From NCBI GenBank assembly GCA_003353945.1, contig PIVM01000003.1:1-40832 (forward strand): 40,832 nt of DNA, given 5' to 3'. The position numbers and the translations under genes are program-made. The DNA is from Gammaproteobacteria bacterium. Its GTDB lineage: Bacteria; Pseudomonadota; Gammaproteobacteria; Pseudomonadales; PIVM01. Positions 16,767-24,987 of this stretch are shown here, in pieces (within the stretch, counting starts at the first letter, position 1; every line of letters starts with the position of its first letter). A model generated the notes under the pieces. The model had not been told where the DNA came from. It was given only the letters and a program-made list of their open reading frames with translations, and ran no database searches.

Positions 16767-16857
16767 AAAACAATAACAACAAATAAAAACAACTAGATTG
16801 ATTATAAGAAAAACAACAACGGCAGACCTAGACGGGGGGGGTTACCGCTTCCCCTTA
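16767..16857 (+). ncRNA. CrcZ-like Hfq-decoy small RNA, unit 1
   Basis: Predicted from the sigma-54 start; the 3' end is uncertain. The 5' part is A-rich with AAnAAnAA/AACAACAA motifs at about 16767-16793 and again at 16806-16820, the form bound by Hfq in CrcZ RNAs. The 3' part has AGACCTAGA (16824-16832) followed by a G8 run (16834-16841) that can pair with CCCC at 16851-16854. Position between cbrB and pcnB is that of crcZ in Pseudomonas. The usual CrcZ is several hundred nt; this unit seems shorter because CbrB-like sites of the next unit begin at 16902. Confidence 0.65.
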
Positions 16858-16901
16858 ATTTATCCCAATAAAACCGTCAATTCACCGCCATCCGCATACA
16901 T

Positions 16902-17006
16902 TGTTACCCACATGCAGCCGTGTTACCGGATTGCACGACGATCCAAGCATGATTTCACTGTTACCTTTTCAACTACTGCTACAACAATACGTGCACATAG
17001 GTAACA
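16902..17006 (+). promoter_or_regulatory. CbrB-like half-site cluster of RNA unit 2
   Basis: TGTTAC at 16902, 16921 and 16959, and GTAACA at 17001, with a weaker GTAACC at 17048. The 16959/17001 pair starts 42 bp apart, and 17001 is 81 bp upstream of the -24 GG of promoter 2. Confidence 0.65.
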
Positions 17007-17080
17007 CTTCTGTCTGCCTGGACCGCTCCAAATGCTTTAAATATATTGTAACCATCTGATAGCATTAAAGATTAATGTAT

Positions 17081-17095
17081 TGGCATGCAGCATGC
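17081..17095 (+). promoter_or_regulatory. Sigma-54 promoter 2
   Basis: TGGCATGCAGCATGC: GG and GC are 10 nt apart and the preceding T keeps the TTGGCA form. Predicted start about 17106-17107. Confidence 0.75.
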
Positions 17096-17106
17096 ATTTA
17101 ATAACG

Positions 17107-17188
17107 AGCGATAATAATAAAATTTCATTTAATATTAGAATAATAGCATCAAGCATAAGACCTGGAAGGGGAGCATCAAACCTCCCCA
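17107..17188 (+). ncRNA. CrcZ-like Hfq-decoy small RNA, unit 2
   Basis: Starts with an A-rich tract (AATAATAA type, 17111-17122, and AGAATAATAG at 17137-17146). The shared block AGACCTGGA lies at 17158-17166 and runs into a hairpin GGGGAG (17168-17173) / CTCCCC (17182-17187) with an 8-nt loop. There is no U-tract after it, so this may be a stabilising hairpin and not the 3' end. The following 17190-17420 holds nothing I can name. Confidence 0.6.
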
Positions 17189-17421
17189 AAAACTTTCCCA
17201 ACCCTTACCTCAAAATACAAGCACGCTGAAAATGTGGTCATATTGCGTGTCTGCGTTGGCGCCAGCGAAACACTTCTGCAAATAAAATCTAACAACCACT
17301 TCCGATTTTGAGCAAACATCACACCGGACAACCGATTGATTTCCATGCGAAAGCAGGCCAGATAATACACACAAGCCGCATATTAGACCATCCCCCCATA
17401 GCTACGCTATCCCACGCATTC

Positions 17422-17556
17422 GTTACGACATGAAACAATACATGTAACAAAAATACAAAGCGTCACCCATCAAATGCTAAACCACCCGCACTCAAGGTGT
17501 GGTCTCTTGTTACTGAGAACAATCCTTCTTCAGACTAAGCGAGTGACTTCGTAACA
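17422..17556 (+). promoter_or_regulatory. CbrB-like half-site cluster of RNA unit 3
   Basis: GTTAC at 17422, GTAACA at 17444, TGTTAC at 17508 and GTAACA at 17551. The 17508/17551 pair starts 43 bp apart, and 17551 is 81 bp upstream of the -24 GG of promoter 3. Confidence 0.65.
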
Positions 17557-17630
17557 ATCCGCACTGTCAACTTTTCGACATCACGTCAATTTGAAATATA
17601 ACAGACTGTTTTTATTGAATTTCCTCAAAA

Positions 17631-17645
17631 TGGCACAAGGTATGC
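17631..17645 (+). promoter_or_regulatory. Sigma-54 promoter 3
   Basis: TGGCACAAGGTATGC: GG and GC are 10 nt apart, as at promoters 1 and 2; all three share ATGC in the -12 element. Predicted start about 17657. Confidence 0.75.
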
Positions 17646-17656
17646 TACGCACTTGT

Positions 17657-17741
17657 GAACAATAATAATAAAAACGCATTGAATAATAACAAATAGTCAG
17701 CAAGCTATAGACCTGGATGGGAAAAGATGGATCTTTTCCCG
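17657..17741 (+). ncRNA. CrcZ-like Hfq-decoy small RNA, unit 3
   Basis: Starts with AACAATAATAATAAAAAC (17658-17675), then AATAATAACAAA (17682-17693), both of the Hfq-binding AAnAAnAA type. AGACCTGGA (17709-17717) leads into a near-perfect hairpin, GGGAAAAGAT (17719-17728) / ATCTTTTCCC (17731-17740), 9 bp plus a 4-nt loop. It ends about 120 bp before pcnB, so pcnB could be partly read from this promoter if termination leaks. Confidence 0.62.
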
Positions 17742-17863
17742 TCAGCATTTATACACTCCCCGCCCGTTCATTTTTTCTGAACCAGCTTACCACTGTGCTA
17801 AACTTCACATATTTCCCGTCCCCAGACTGGAAAAAGAACTATTCTTTACAGACAGAATGAAGA

Positions 17864-19324
17864 ATGACCGACATCTGTTTAATTAACAGTCAAACTACTA
17901 AGGACTCTCCCTCTTTCATGCTTAACTGGTTGAAAAACCTACCGCCCGGTATCGCAGTCAAGCGCACCAACCAAGACCTTGAAGCTGAACTGCTGGATGC
18001 AACTATTATCCCTCGGGATCTTCATCCAATTTCAAGAAAATATATCAGCGATAATGCATTAAAAGTGATGTATCGTCTTAATAAGGCCGGTTTTGACGCC
18101 CATCTTGTTGGTGGCTGCTTACGGGATTTGTTATTGGGTGGACACCCAAAAGACTTTGATATTGCCACTGATGCCACGCCTGACGAAGTACGATCCCTGT
18201 TCAAAAACTCACGCATCATCGGACGACGATTTCAAATCGTGCATGTGCGATTTGGTAGAGACATCGTCGAAGTGACCACTTACCGTGGACACCACAACAA
18301 AACGGCAAAATCAAAAGGACATAATCATCAATCCGCTCAAAACGATGAAGGCATGCTTCTGCGGGACAATGTCTATGGCTCGATTAAGGAAGATGCCTGT
18401 CGGCGCGATATCACTGTAAACGCCCTGTATTATTCAGTGAAGGATTTTGCAGTCCATGACTATTGCGGCGGCATTCATGACCTACGCCATCGTGTAATCC
18501 GAATTATCGGTGACCCTGAGCAACGCTATCGTGAAGACCCTGTCAGAATGCTAAGGGTCATTCGGTTTGCAGCAAAACTCGGCTTCGAAATTGATCAGGC
18601 AAGCAGCACTCCGCTACTCTCACTAGGGGAACTACTTCTATCCATCCCTTCGGCCCGATTGTTTGATGAAGTGCTAAAACTGTTTATGGCCGGTCACGCT
18701 AACAATACTTATCACCTCCTGTGTGATTACCAGCTTTTCGATAAACTGTTTCCTCTTAGTGATACTTTAAGAACTCGGGATGACAACGTCGAAAGATTAT
18801 TTACCCAAGCTTTTATCAACACCGACACGCGCATTTCACAGGACAAACCCGTGACGCCGGCCTTTATCTTTGCCGCCTTGCTATGGCCGGTCGTACATCA
18901 AAAAATGCGCCATATACTGGAAAGCGACTTACCAGACGAATATCAGTCAACTGAAATGGCTGCCCTCCACGCCGCTGCTACCGATGTTATTCAGCAGCAA
19001 GTTCAACACACCGCCATACCCAGGCGATTTCAAATGTCCATGCGGGAAATCTGGGAGTTACAACTACGCCTACCAAAACACAATGGAAAACGCGCTCAAA
19101 AGCTAGTCGAACACCCCCGATTTCGAGCCGCCTATGATTTTCTGCTTCTCAGGGAACATTCAGGTGAAATTTCAGCAGGACTCGGCCAGTGGTGGACAGA
19201 CTATCAGGAGCAGAACCCCAAAGATCGCCCAGACGGCCAATCTGCGCTACATCCGACGCGTAAAACACACATCAACAGCACACGACACCGACACAACAAG
19301 CGCAAGCCTCGCAAACACTCATGA
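17864..19324 (+). CDS. pcnB: Poly(A) polymerase I
   Basis: A 486-residue class II nucleotidyltransferase that adds 3' poly(A) tails and promotes RNA decay. The catalytic head has LVGGCLRDLLLGGHPKDFDIATDATP (about residues 81-106), with the metal-binding DFD. RNA-contacting RIIGRRFQIVHV and the DACRRDITVNAL and RYREDPVRMLRVIRFAAKLGF motifs follow. The C-terminus is basic (HINSTRHRHNKRKPRKHS), as in other bacterial PcnB. An internal ATG at 17918 (MLNWLKNLP) with AAGGA 13 nt upstream is an alternative start. The stop overlaps folK by 4 nt. Gene order cbrB - small RNA - pcnB - folK matches Pseudomonas. Confidence 0.93.
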   Translation: MTDICLINSQTTKDSPSFMLNWLKNLPPGIAVKRTNQDLEAELLDATIIPRDLHPISRKYISDNALKVMYRLNKAGFDAHLVGGCLRDLLLGGHPKDFDIATDATPDEVRSLFKNSRIIGRRFQIVHVRFGRDIVEVTTYRGHHNKTAKSKGHNHQSAQNDEGMLLRDNVYGSIKEDACRRDITVNALYYSVKDFAVHDYCGGIHDLRHRVIRIIGDPEQRYREDPVRMLRVIRFAAKLGFEIDQASSTPLLSLGELLLSIPSARLFDEVLKLFMAGHANNTYHLLCDYQLFDKLFPLSDTLRTRDDNVERLFTQAFINTDTRISQDKPVTPAFIFAALLWPVVHQKMRHILESDLPDEYQSTEMAALHAAATDVIQQQVQHTAIPRRFQMSMREIWELQLRLPKHNGKRAQKLVEHPRFRAAYDFLLLREHSGEISAGLGQWWTDYQEQNPKDRPDGQSALHPTRKTHINSTRHRHNKRKPRKHS

Positions 19325-19809
19325 GCACCTGTTTTCTCGCACTGGGGAGCAATCTTGTCAACCCGCTGCAACAAGTCACACAAGCCAGCAGCAGTATTGC
19401 TGGCCTACCAGCCACCGAGTTTATAGCCTTATCCCCATGGTATCGCAGCCAGGCGATAGGCCCCGGCAAACAAGCCGATTATATAAATGGCGCCTGTCAG
19501 ATAGACACCCAATTAACTCCCGAAGACCTGCTCTCTCAACTGCAAGAAATTGAGCTACAACAAGGACGCACTAGAGCAATACGCTGGGGAGCTAGAATCC
19601 TTGATATCGACATCCTTCTCATTGACCATCAAATTATCAATACCCCATCACTGCAAGTACCACATCCGCGGATGTTCGAGCGAAATTTTGTTTTGTACCC
19701 TTTACATGATATTGCACCCAACCTTACCCTGCCTGATGGTCGAAAATTGAAGGACCTTACCTTTGCATGCCTGAAAACAGGGTTAGAAAAAGTAGGCGAA
19801 TACAGTTAA
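19321..19809 (+). CDS. folK: 6-hydroxymethyl-7,8-dihydropterin pyrophosphokinase
   Basis: A 162-residue HPPK of the folate pathway, which transfers pyrophosphate from ATP to 6-hydroxymethyl-dihydropterin. FLALGSNL opens the protein. The family signature is WGARILDIDILLIDHQ (about 90-105), with the metal-binding D-x-D, then PHPRMFERNFVLYPLHDIAP. Normal length. It starts inside the end of pcnB (ATGA), so translation is coupled. Confidence 0.94.
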   Translation: MSTCFLALGSNLVNPLQQVTQASSSIAGLPATEFIALSPWYRSQAIGPGKQADYINGACQIDTQLTPEDLLSQLQEIELQQGRTRAIRWGARILDIDILLIDHQIINTPSLQVPHPRMFERNFVLYPLHDIAPNLTLPDGRKLKDLTFACLKTGLEKVGEYS

Positions 19810-19842
19810 GCTTGGACCGCCGTCTAATACCAGGAGACAAGG

Positions 19843-20526
19843 GTGGGTAATCAATTATATTTTGATCAGCTCAAATTGCAGGATCGAAATATCCCTAACT
19901 ATATTGCCGTTGAAGGCCCCATCGGTGCGGGCAAAACAACACTAGCCAAACGCCTTGCCGAAACCTTTAACTATCAGATATTATTGGAAAAAGCAGAAGA
20001 GAACCCTTTTCTGGAGCGCTTTTACCGCAACCGCAGGCAGGCAGCGCTTGCCACCCAACTGTTCTTTTTGTTTCAGCGCGCACATCAGTTGCAGGATCTG
20101 CGCCAAAATGACCTTTTCGAGCCCGTTAGAATTGCCGACTTCCTCATTGAAAAAGACCACATGTTCGCACAGGTGAATCTGGATAATGACGAACTAGAAC
20201 TCTACAACTCAGTCTATGAACAGCTGGCCATCGACGCACCGGCACCCGACCTGGTCATTTACTTGCAGGCGCCGGTCGATACATTGCTTCAACGCATACA
20301 ATCACGAGGAATTCTCGCAGAACAGCATATTGATACGGAATATTTGCATCAACTCAATGAAACCTACAGCGAATTTTTTCATTATTATGATAAAGCACCG
20401 CTATTAATCGTTAACGCCGCCCAGATCGACCTGGTGAGCAATGATGAACAGTACCTGCAATTGGTCGACTACCTGCTGAACATCAATACCGGACGACACT
20501 ATTTCAACCCCAGTTTTTTTTCCTAG
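19843..20526 (+). CDS. Deoxynucleoside kinase (deoxyadenosine/deoxyguanosine kinase-like)
   Basis: A 227-residue dNK-family P-loop kinase, expected to phosphorylate a deoxynucleoside in the salvage route. Walker A is EGPIGAGKTT (about 24-33); LLEKAEENPFLERFY and TQLFFLFQRAHQ are substrate-side motifs of the family; the LID region is LLQRIQSRG. The start is GTG, with AGGAG 6 nt upstream. The family is sure; base specificity is not readable. It lies between folK and panB with short gaps (33 and 18 nt), so it is probably in one operon. Confidence 0.85.
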   Translation: MGNQLYFDQLKLQDRNIPNYIAVEGPIGAGKTTLAKRLAETFNYQILLEKAEENPFLERFYRNRRQAALATQLFFLFQRAHQLQDLRQNDLFEPVRIADFLIEKDHMFAQVNLDNDELELYNSVYEQLAIDAPAPDLVIYLQAPVDTLLQRIQSRGILAEQHIDTEYLHQLNETYSEFFHYYDKAPLLIVNAAQIDLVSNDEQYLQLVDYLLNINTGRHYFNPSFFS

Positions 20527-20544
20527 CTTTGCCAGGTTTGTATT

Positions 20545-21336
20545 ATGAAATCCATCACCGTAAACACCCTATTGTCGTATAAGTCCGAGGGAAAAAAATT
20601 TAGCTGCCTGACAGCTTATGATGCCACATTCGCTCGCCTGATCAGCTTAGCTGGCGTTGAGACCATCTTAGTAGGCGACTCTCTCGGCATGGTTTTACAG
20701 GGGCACGACAGCACACTACCCGTGAGCAGCAATGATATTGCCTACCACACTGCTGCCGTTTCAAAGGGCAATCAAGGCTCATTGATTATCGCCGATATGC
20801 CTTTTATGTCCTACGCCGAAACCAATCAGGCGCTGCTAAACGCCAGGCAACTGATGCAGGCTGGCGCCCATATGATCAAAATGGAAGGTGGCGAATGGCT
20901 GGCAGAAACCATCAACAAGCTGGTTCGTTGTGGAATCCCCGTCTGCGGCCATCTTGGCCTCACACCTCAATCGGTCAACACTTTGGGCGGTTACAAAGTA
21001 CAGGGAAGGGCCGCTCAGAGCGCCCAGCAGATTGAAAAAGATGCGCTAGTTCTGCAAAATGCCGGGGCTCAATTGCTTGTGTTGGAGTGTGTGCCAAGGC
21101 AGCTAGCCAAAACCATCACAGAAAATGTAGACATTCCCGTGATTGGCATTGGAGCAGGCCCGGATACAAACGCACAAGTACTCGTCTTACACGATATGCT
21201 GGGCCTAAACCCAAAACCTGCACGCTTTGTGAAAGATTTTATGGCAGAAAACCACTCCATACCCAAGGCATTACAAGCCTACTCAGATGAAGTGCAGCAG
21301 GGTGTGTTTCCAGGCGACGCCCACTGTTTTGAATAA
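20545..21336 (+). CDS. panB: 3-methyl-2-oxobutanoate hydroxymethyltransferase
   Basis: A 263-residue PanB, the first committed step of pantothenate synthesis (ketopantoate from alpha-ketoisovalerate and methylene-tetrahydrofolate). Metal and substrate motifs are visible: LTAYDATFA, ILVGDSLGMVLQGHDSTLPV, IADMPFMSY, MIKMEGGEW, VCGHLGLTPQSVN and IGIGAGPDTNAQVLV. Length is normal. panC follows 14 nt later. Confidence 0.96.
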   Translation: MKSITVNTLLSYKSEGKKFSCLTAYDATFARLISLAGVETILVGDSLGMVLQGHDSTLPVSSNDIAYHTAAVSKGNQGSLIIADMPFMSYAETNQALLNARQLMQAGAHMIKMEGGEWLAETINKLVRCGIPVCGHLGLTPQSVNTLGGYKVQGRAAQSAQQIEKDALVLQNAGAQLLVLECVPRQLAKTITENVDIPVIGIGAGPDTNAQVLVLHDMLGLNPKPARFVKDFMAENHSIPKALQAYSDEVQQGVFPGDAHCFE

Positions 21337-21350
21337 GGTGAATCCACACT

Positions 21351-22214
21351 ATGCAAACTTTGTCCACAATTGAACAAGTTAGAACAATATTAAACAGCGA
21401 GCGCCAAGCACAGCGACGCATCGCTTTTGTCCCCACCATGGGAAATTTGCATGAAGGTCACTTAACCTTAGTTCGCGAAGCACAGAAAACGGGTGACCGG
21501 GTCGTTGTCAGTATCTTTGTCAATCCCATGCAATTTGGCGCCAATGAAGATCTTGACAACTATCCCCGTACACTGACAGAAGATACGGAAAAATTGCTGG
21601 CGGAGGGCACCCATTACCTATTTACACCCACAGCAAAGGAGATGTACCCCAACGGGATGGCATCACAGAGCCAACTGAGCGTCCCTCAGCTGAGCGAAAC
21701 CCTGTGCGGGGCCAGCCGTCCAGGGCATTTTACCGGCGTCGCCACCGTAGTCAGTAAATTATTTAATATTGTACAAGCCGATGTTGCCTTGTTTGGAGAG
21801 AAGGATTATCAACAATTGGCCGTCATCCGCAAAATGGTCCAGGATATGTGCTTGCCCATAGAAATTATCGGAGTACCAACCTGCCGGGATGACGACGGAT
21901 TAGCTTTAAGTTCGCGCAATGGCTATCTTTCCAGCAAGGAACGCGCTGTGGCACCCATACTCTATAAAACTCTTTGTCATTGCAGGCAGCAGCTATTGGA
22001 GGGTAGGCGGGATTTCACGGCTCTCCAAAAACAATCAGTGGCCGCATTACAGGAAAAAGGTTTCAATCCTGATTATTTCGCTTTGTGCGATGCAGCAACG
22101 CTATCAAATGCCGATTTGTCCACAAATGAGTTAGTCATACTCGCTGCCGCTTCTTTAGGTAACACTCGATTAATAGATAATGTTACCTTATCATTGAACC
22201 AAGCGAGCATTTAG
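21351..22214 (+). CDS. panC: Pantothenate synthetase
   Basis: A 287-residue PanC that joins pantoate and beta-alanine with ATP. The HIGH-type nucleotide motif is PTMGNLHEGHLTLV (about 28-41). FVNPMQFG, SRPGHFTGVATVVSKLFNIV, GEKDYQQLAVIRKMV and LALSSRNGYLS are all classical. AAGGTG precedes the ATG. The last codons contain TGTTAC/GTAACA hexamers, which I treat as coding coincidence. Confidence 0.96.
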   Translation: MQTLSTIEQVRTILNSERQAQRRIAFVPTMGNLHEGHLTLVREAQKTGDRVVVSIFVNPMQFGANEDLDNYPRTLTEDTEKLLAEGTHYLFTPTAKEMYPNGMASQSQLSVPQLSETLCGASRPGHFTGVATVVSKLFNIVQADVALFGEKDYQQLAVIRKMVQDMCLPIEIIGVPTCRDDDGLALSSRNGYLSSKERAVAPILYKTLCHCRQQLLEGRRDFTALQKQSVAALQEKGFNPDYFALCDAATLSNADLSTNELVILAAASLGNTRLIDNVTLSLNQASI

Positions 22215-22313
22215 TGCATACTTGCCCGCCACTGATGAATACTGGTCAGTTTGTGTGCTATTTGATCAAACTATTGATTATATTGACTGCCTTGGATAAA
22301 GGCATAAGTTATT

Positions 22314-22321
22314 AACAACAA
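22314..22321 (+). promoter_or_regulatory. AACAACAA motif next to the panD ribosome site
   Basis: AACAACAA at 22314-22321 overlaps the AAGG ribosome site (22320-22323), 13 nt before the ATG. An Hfq/Crc complex bound here would block translation, as at repressed Pseudomonas mRNAs. Motif seen; role inferred. Confidence 0.45.
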
Positions 22322-22334
22322 AGGTCAAGTGACT

Positions 22335-22715
22335 ATGCAATCAACAATGCTAAAGGCAAAATTGCATCAGATTCGAGTTACCCACGCAGTACTGGAATAC
22401 GAAGGATCCTGCGCTATAGACGGCAATTTGCTGGATATGGCGGGTATTCGCGAATACGAACAGATACAAATCTATAACATTGACAATGGCGAGCGCTTTA
22501 CTACTTACACTATTCGCGGCGAAGAAGGCAGCGGTATGGCTTCCATCAATGGCGCAGCGGCCCACAAGGCCGGTGTTGGTGATCGCGTAATCATATGTGC
22601 TTACGCCGATTACAGCCAAGCGGAGTTGATCAATTTCAAACCGCGCCTAATCTATATGAAGGATGGCAACACTGTCAGCCATTCCTGCAACGCCATTCCT
22701 GTTCAAGTCGCCTGA
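22335..22715 (+). CDS. panD: Aspartate 1-decarboxylase
   Basis: A 126-residue PanD that makes beta-alanine for PanC. The self-cleaving Gly24-Ser25 bond is in YEGSCAID, at the canonical position, which gives the pyruvoyl cofactor. [20 protein letters not shown] is the other family block. The ATG at 22335 makes it align residue for residue with E. coli PanD (also 126 residues); a GTG two codons earlier is less likely. It is separated from panC by 120 bp, so it may have its own promoter. Confidence 0.95.
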   Translation: MQSTMLKAKLHQIRVTHAVLEYEGSCAIDGNLLDMAGIREYEQIQIYNIDNGERFTTYTIRGEEGSGMASINGAAAHKAGVGDRVIICAYADYSQAELINFKPRLIYMKDGNTVSHSCNAIPVQVA

Positions 22716-22747
22716 ATACCGTTAACACTCACTTCGAGCCCGTACCC

Positions 22748-22771
22748 GCCACGTGAAAATATTCACGTGGC
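22748..22771 (+). terminator. Hairpin after panD, possible terminator
   Basis: GCCACGTGAA (22748-22757), loop AATA, TTCACGTGGC (22762-22771): a perfect 10-bp stem 33 nt after the panD stop. The tail is only weakly T-rich (TTTTCCC a few nt later), so it may be an mRNA-stabilising hairpin. It could also be a protein-binding palindrome upstream of acs. Confidence 0.5.
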
Positions 22772-22902
22772 CGTTCCCGTTTTCCCTTTCGTTCCTGCAC
22801 CAACACTCCACTAAATCAAAAAAATGCCTTAAATGCTACGCGGGTGTACCCGAATATTCATGAAAGGTATGATTGGCATTGAAATCTACTTGCAGCGCTA
22901 CT

Positions 22903-22918
22903 AAGAATAAGAAAACAA
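22903..22918 (+). promoter_or_regulatory. A-rich Hfq/Crc-type motif in the acs leader
   Basis: AAGAATAAGAAAACAA, 33 nt before the acs ATG, fits AAnAAnAA in five successive triplets. In Pseudomonas acetate use is under catabolite control, so this is a plausible target; not tested. Confidence 0.45.
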
Positions 22919-22951
22919 TCTGACAACCCCAAATCAAAAAAGGATATTTTT

Positions 22952-24889
22952 ATGCTGGATACACAGTCACACCCAGTACCCGACCACTGGCGACGCTCAG
23001 CGCATATTAGTAATGACCGCTACCTTGAGCTTTATCAGGCATCCATTGACAGGCCAGACGAGTTTTGGGCTGAACAGGCGGAAAAATTTATTAGCTGGGA
23101 AAGCAAATGGGACTGCATCGCTGATTGTAATCTTGCTACGGGAAGCGCGAAATGGTTCTGCAATGGCAAACTCAATGTCAGCGTCAACTGCATCGATCGC
23201 CATTTGGAAAAAAGAGCCAAACAGACCGCCATCATTTGGGAGGGTGATGACCCCGCAGACGATCAAAAAATTACTTACCAGGAACTTCATGATCAGGTTT
23301 GCCGACTAGCCAATGCGCTAAAAGCACGCGGTGTTAACAAAGGAGACCGTGTCTGCATCTATATGCCGATGATTCCACAGGCCGCCTATGCCATGTTGGC
23401 CTGCACGCGCATTGGCGCTATTCATTCCGTTGTTTTTGGCGGCTTTTCTCCTGAGGCACTTAAAGATCGCATACTGGACTCTGATTGCCAAACCCTGATC
23501 ACTGCTGACGAAGGTGTTCGCGGAGGCAAGCGGGTGCCTCTGAAGGCAAACGCCGATCAAGCACTAAAGCAATGCCCTAACGTACATACCTGCCTGGTCG
23601 TTCAGCGCACCGGAGAGCAGATTGAATGGCATCAAGACCGCGACGTCTGGTATCACGATTTGGTCGATGCGCAAGCTGATGAATGCGAACCCGAAATCAT
23701 GGATTCCGAAGATCCGCTTTTTATTCTTTACACATCGGGCTCGACGGGCAAACCCAAGGGCGTTCTGCACACCACAGCAGGTTACCTCCTGATCGCCAGC
23801 ATGACCCATAAATATGTGTTTGATTATCAGGAAGGCGATATATATTGGTGTACTGCCGATGTTGGCTGGGTCACAGGTCATTCCTATATTGTCTACGGCC
23901 CTCTCGCCAACGGGGCTACCACCCTGATGTTTGAAGGAGTTCCCACCTATCCTGATGCATCACGTTGCTGGCAGGTAGTGGACAAGCATCAGGTAAATAT
24001 TTTTTATACTGCCCCCACAGCGCTACGCGCTTTGATGGGCCGGGGTGACGACCCAGTGAAAAAAACCTCGCGTCAATCGCTTAAACTGTTGGGGACTGTG
24101 GGAGAACCCATCAATCCCGAAGCCTGGGGATGGTACCACCGGGTGGTTGGTGAGTTGCGCTGTCCCATTGTAGACACTTGGTGGCAAACCGAAACTGGCG
24201 GCATCATGATAACACCACTTCCGGGCGCAACCGAGCTCAAACCGGGTTCTGCAACACGTCCGTTTTTTGGTGTGCAACTCGCATTGATAGATCCCGAGGG
24301 CAATGAACTGAGTGGCGAAGCAGAAGGTAACCTGGTAATCACTACATCCTGGCCAAGTCAGATCCGCACTGTCTATGGCGATCATCAGCGGATGATCGAT
24401 ACCTATTTCAGTGCCTATCCAGGTTATTACTTTACAGGTGATGGCGCTCGCAGGGACAGTGATGGCTACTACTGGATCACTGGGCGTGTGGACGACGTCC
24501 TTAATGTTTCAGGACATCGCCTGGGTACTGCCGAAGTCGAAAGCGCCTTGGTGTTACACGATGCCGTAGCGGAGGCCGCTGTAGTGGGTTATCCCCACCC
24601 AATAAAGGGACAAGGTATCTACGCCTATGTCACGCTGATGCACGACGTAGAGCCCAGCGATACGCTCAGAGCAGAGCTACTGGCTTTAACCACCCAGGAA
24701 ATCGGCGCTATAGCCAAACCGGATGTCATCCAATGGGCGCCCAACCTGCCAAAGACTCGATCAGGTAAAATAATGCGTCGTATTCTGCGAAAAGTTGCTG
24801 CCAACGAACTCGACAGCTTGGGTGATACTTCCACCCTGGCCGATCCTGGCGTCGTAAACCACCTGGTTGATAATCGTCTGAATAAGTAA
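22952..24889 (+). CDS. acs: Acetate-CoA ligase (acetyl-CoA synthetase)
   Basis: A 645-residue ANL-superfamily enzyme that activates acetate to acetyl-CoA through acetyl-AMP. Visible motifs: the P-loop-like [15 protein letters not shown] (about 263-277), [10 protein letters not shown] and [35 protein letters not shown]. The C-terminal catalytic lysine is K606 in TRSGKIMRR, the residue acetylated in other Acs enzymes. Length and motifs match Acs, not propionyl-CoA synthetase. AAGGA lies 7 nt before the ATG. It ends at a bidirectional terminator shared with pnp. Confidence 0.95.
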   Translation: MLDTQSHPVPDHWRRSAHISNDRYLELYQASIDRPDEFWAEQAEKFISWESKWDCIADCNLATGSAKWFCNGKLNVSVNCIDRHLEKRAKQTAIIWEGDDPADDQKITYQELHDQVCRLANALKARGVNKGDRVCIYMPMIPQAAYAMLACTRIGAIHSVVFGGFSPEALKDRILDSDCQTLITADEGVRGGKRVPLKANADQALKQCPNVHTCLVVQRTGEQIEWHQDRDVWYHDLVDAQADECEPEIMDSEDPLFILYTSGSTGKPKGVLHTTAGYLLIASMTHKYVFDYQEGDIYWCTADVGWVTGHSYIVYGPLANGATTLMFEGVPTYPDASRCWQVVDKHQVNIFYTAPTALRALMGRGDDPVKKTSRQSLKLLGTVGEPINPEAWGWYHRVVGELRCPIVDTWWQTETGGIMITPLPGATELKPGSATRPFFGVQLALIDPEGNELSGEAEGNLVITTSWPSQIRTVYGDHQRMIDTYFSAYPGYYFTGDGARRDSDGYYWITGRVDDVLNVSGHRLGTAEVESALVLHDAVAEAAVVGYPHPIKGQGIYAYVTLMHDVEPSDTLRAELLALTTQEIGAIAKPDVIQWAPNLPKTRSGKIMRRILRKVAANELDSLGDTSTLADPGVVNHLVDNRLNK

Positions 24890-24921
24890 TTCAGAAAATT
24901 TATCATCAGACACAAACAAAA

Positions 24922-24944
24922 AAAGAGGGCTAACCGCCCTCTTT
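24922..24944. terminator. Bidirectional intrinsic terminator between acs and pnp
   Basis: AAAGAGGGC (24922-24930), loop TAACC, GCCCTCTTT (24936-24944). The stem has an A-tract on one side and a T-tract on the other, so it works in both directions for the convergent acs and pnp genes. Confidence 0.85.
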
Positions 24945-24987
24945 CTTATTTTCTTAACCCTAAACACCCCAAGGCGAAGATTCGAGA

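Noticed and set aside
17176-17370. A 64-codon minus-strand frame inside the small-RNA region
   Set aside because: No ribosome site, low-complexity origin and overlap with the unit 2 hairpin.
16741-17742. CRISPR-like array from the repeated blocks
   Set aside because: Repeat distances are irregular (about 330-550 bp), and the repeats are promoter and RNA parts.
22159-22186. GTAACA and TGTTAC hexamers at the end of panC, upstream of panD and acs
   Set aside because: They lie in conserved PanC codons, in the reverse order to the sites near the small RNAs, and no sigma-54 core follows.
22870-22895. TTGGCA...CTTGCA upstream of acs as a sigma-54 promoter
   Set aside because: The gap between GG and GC is 15 nt, not 10.
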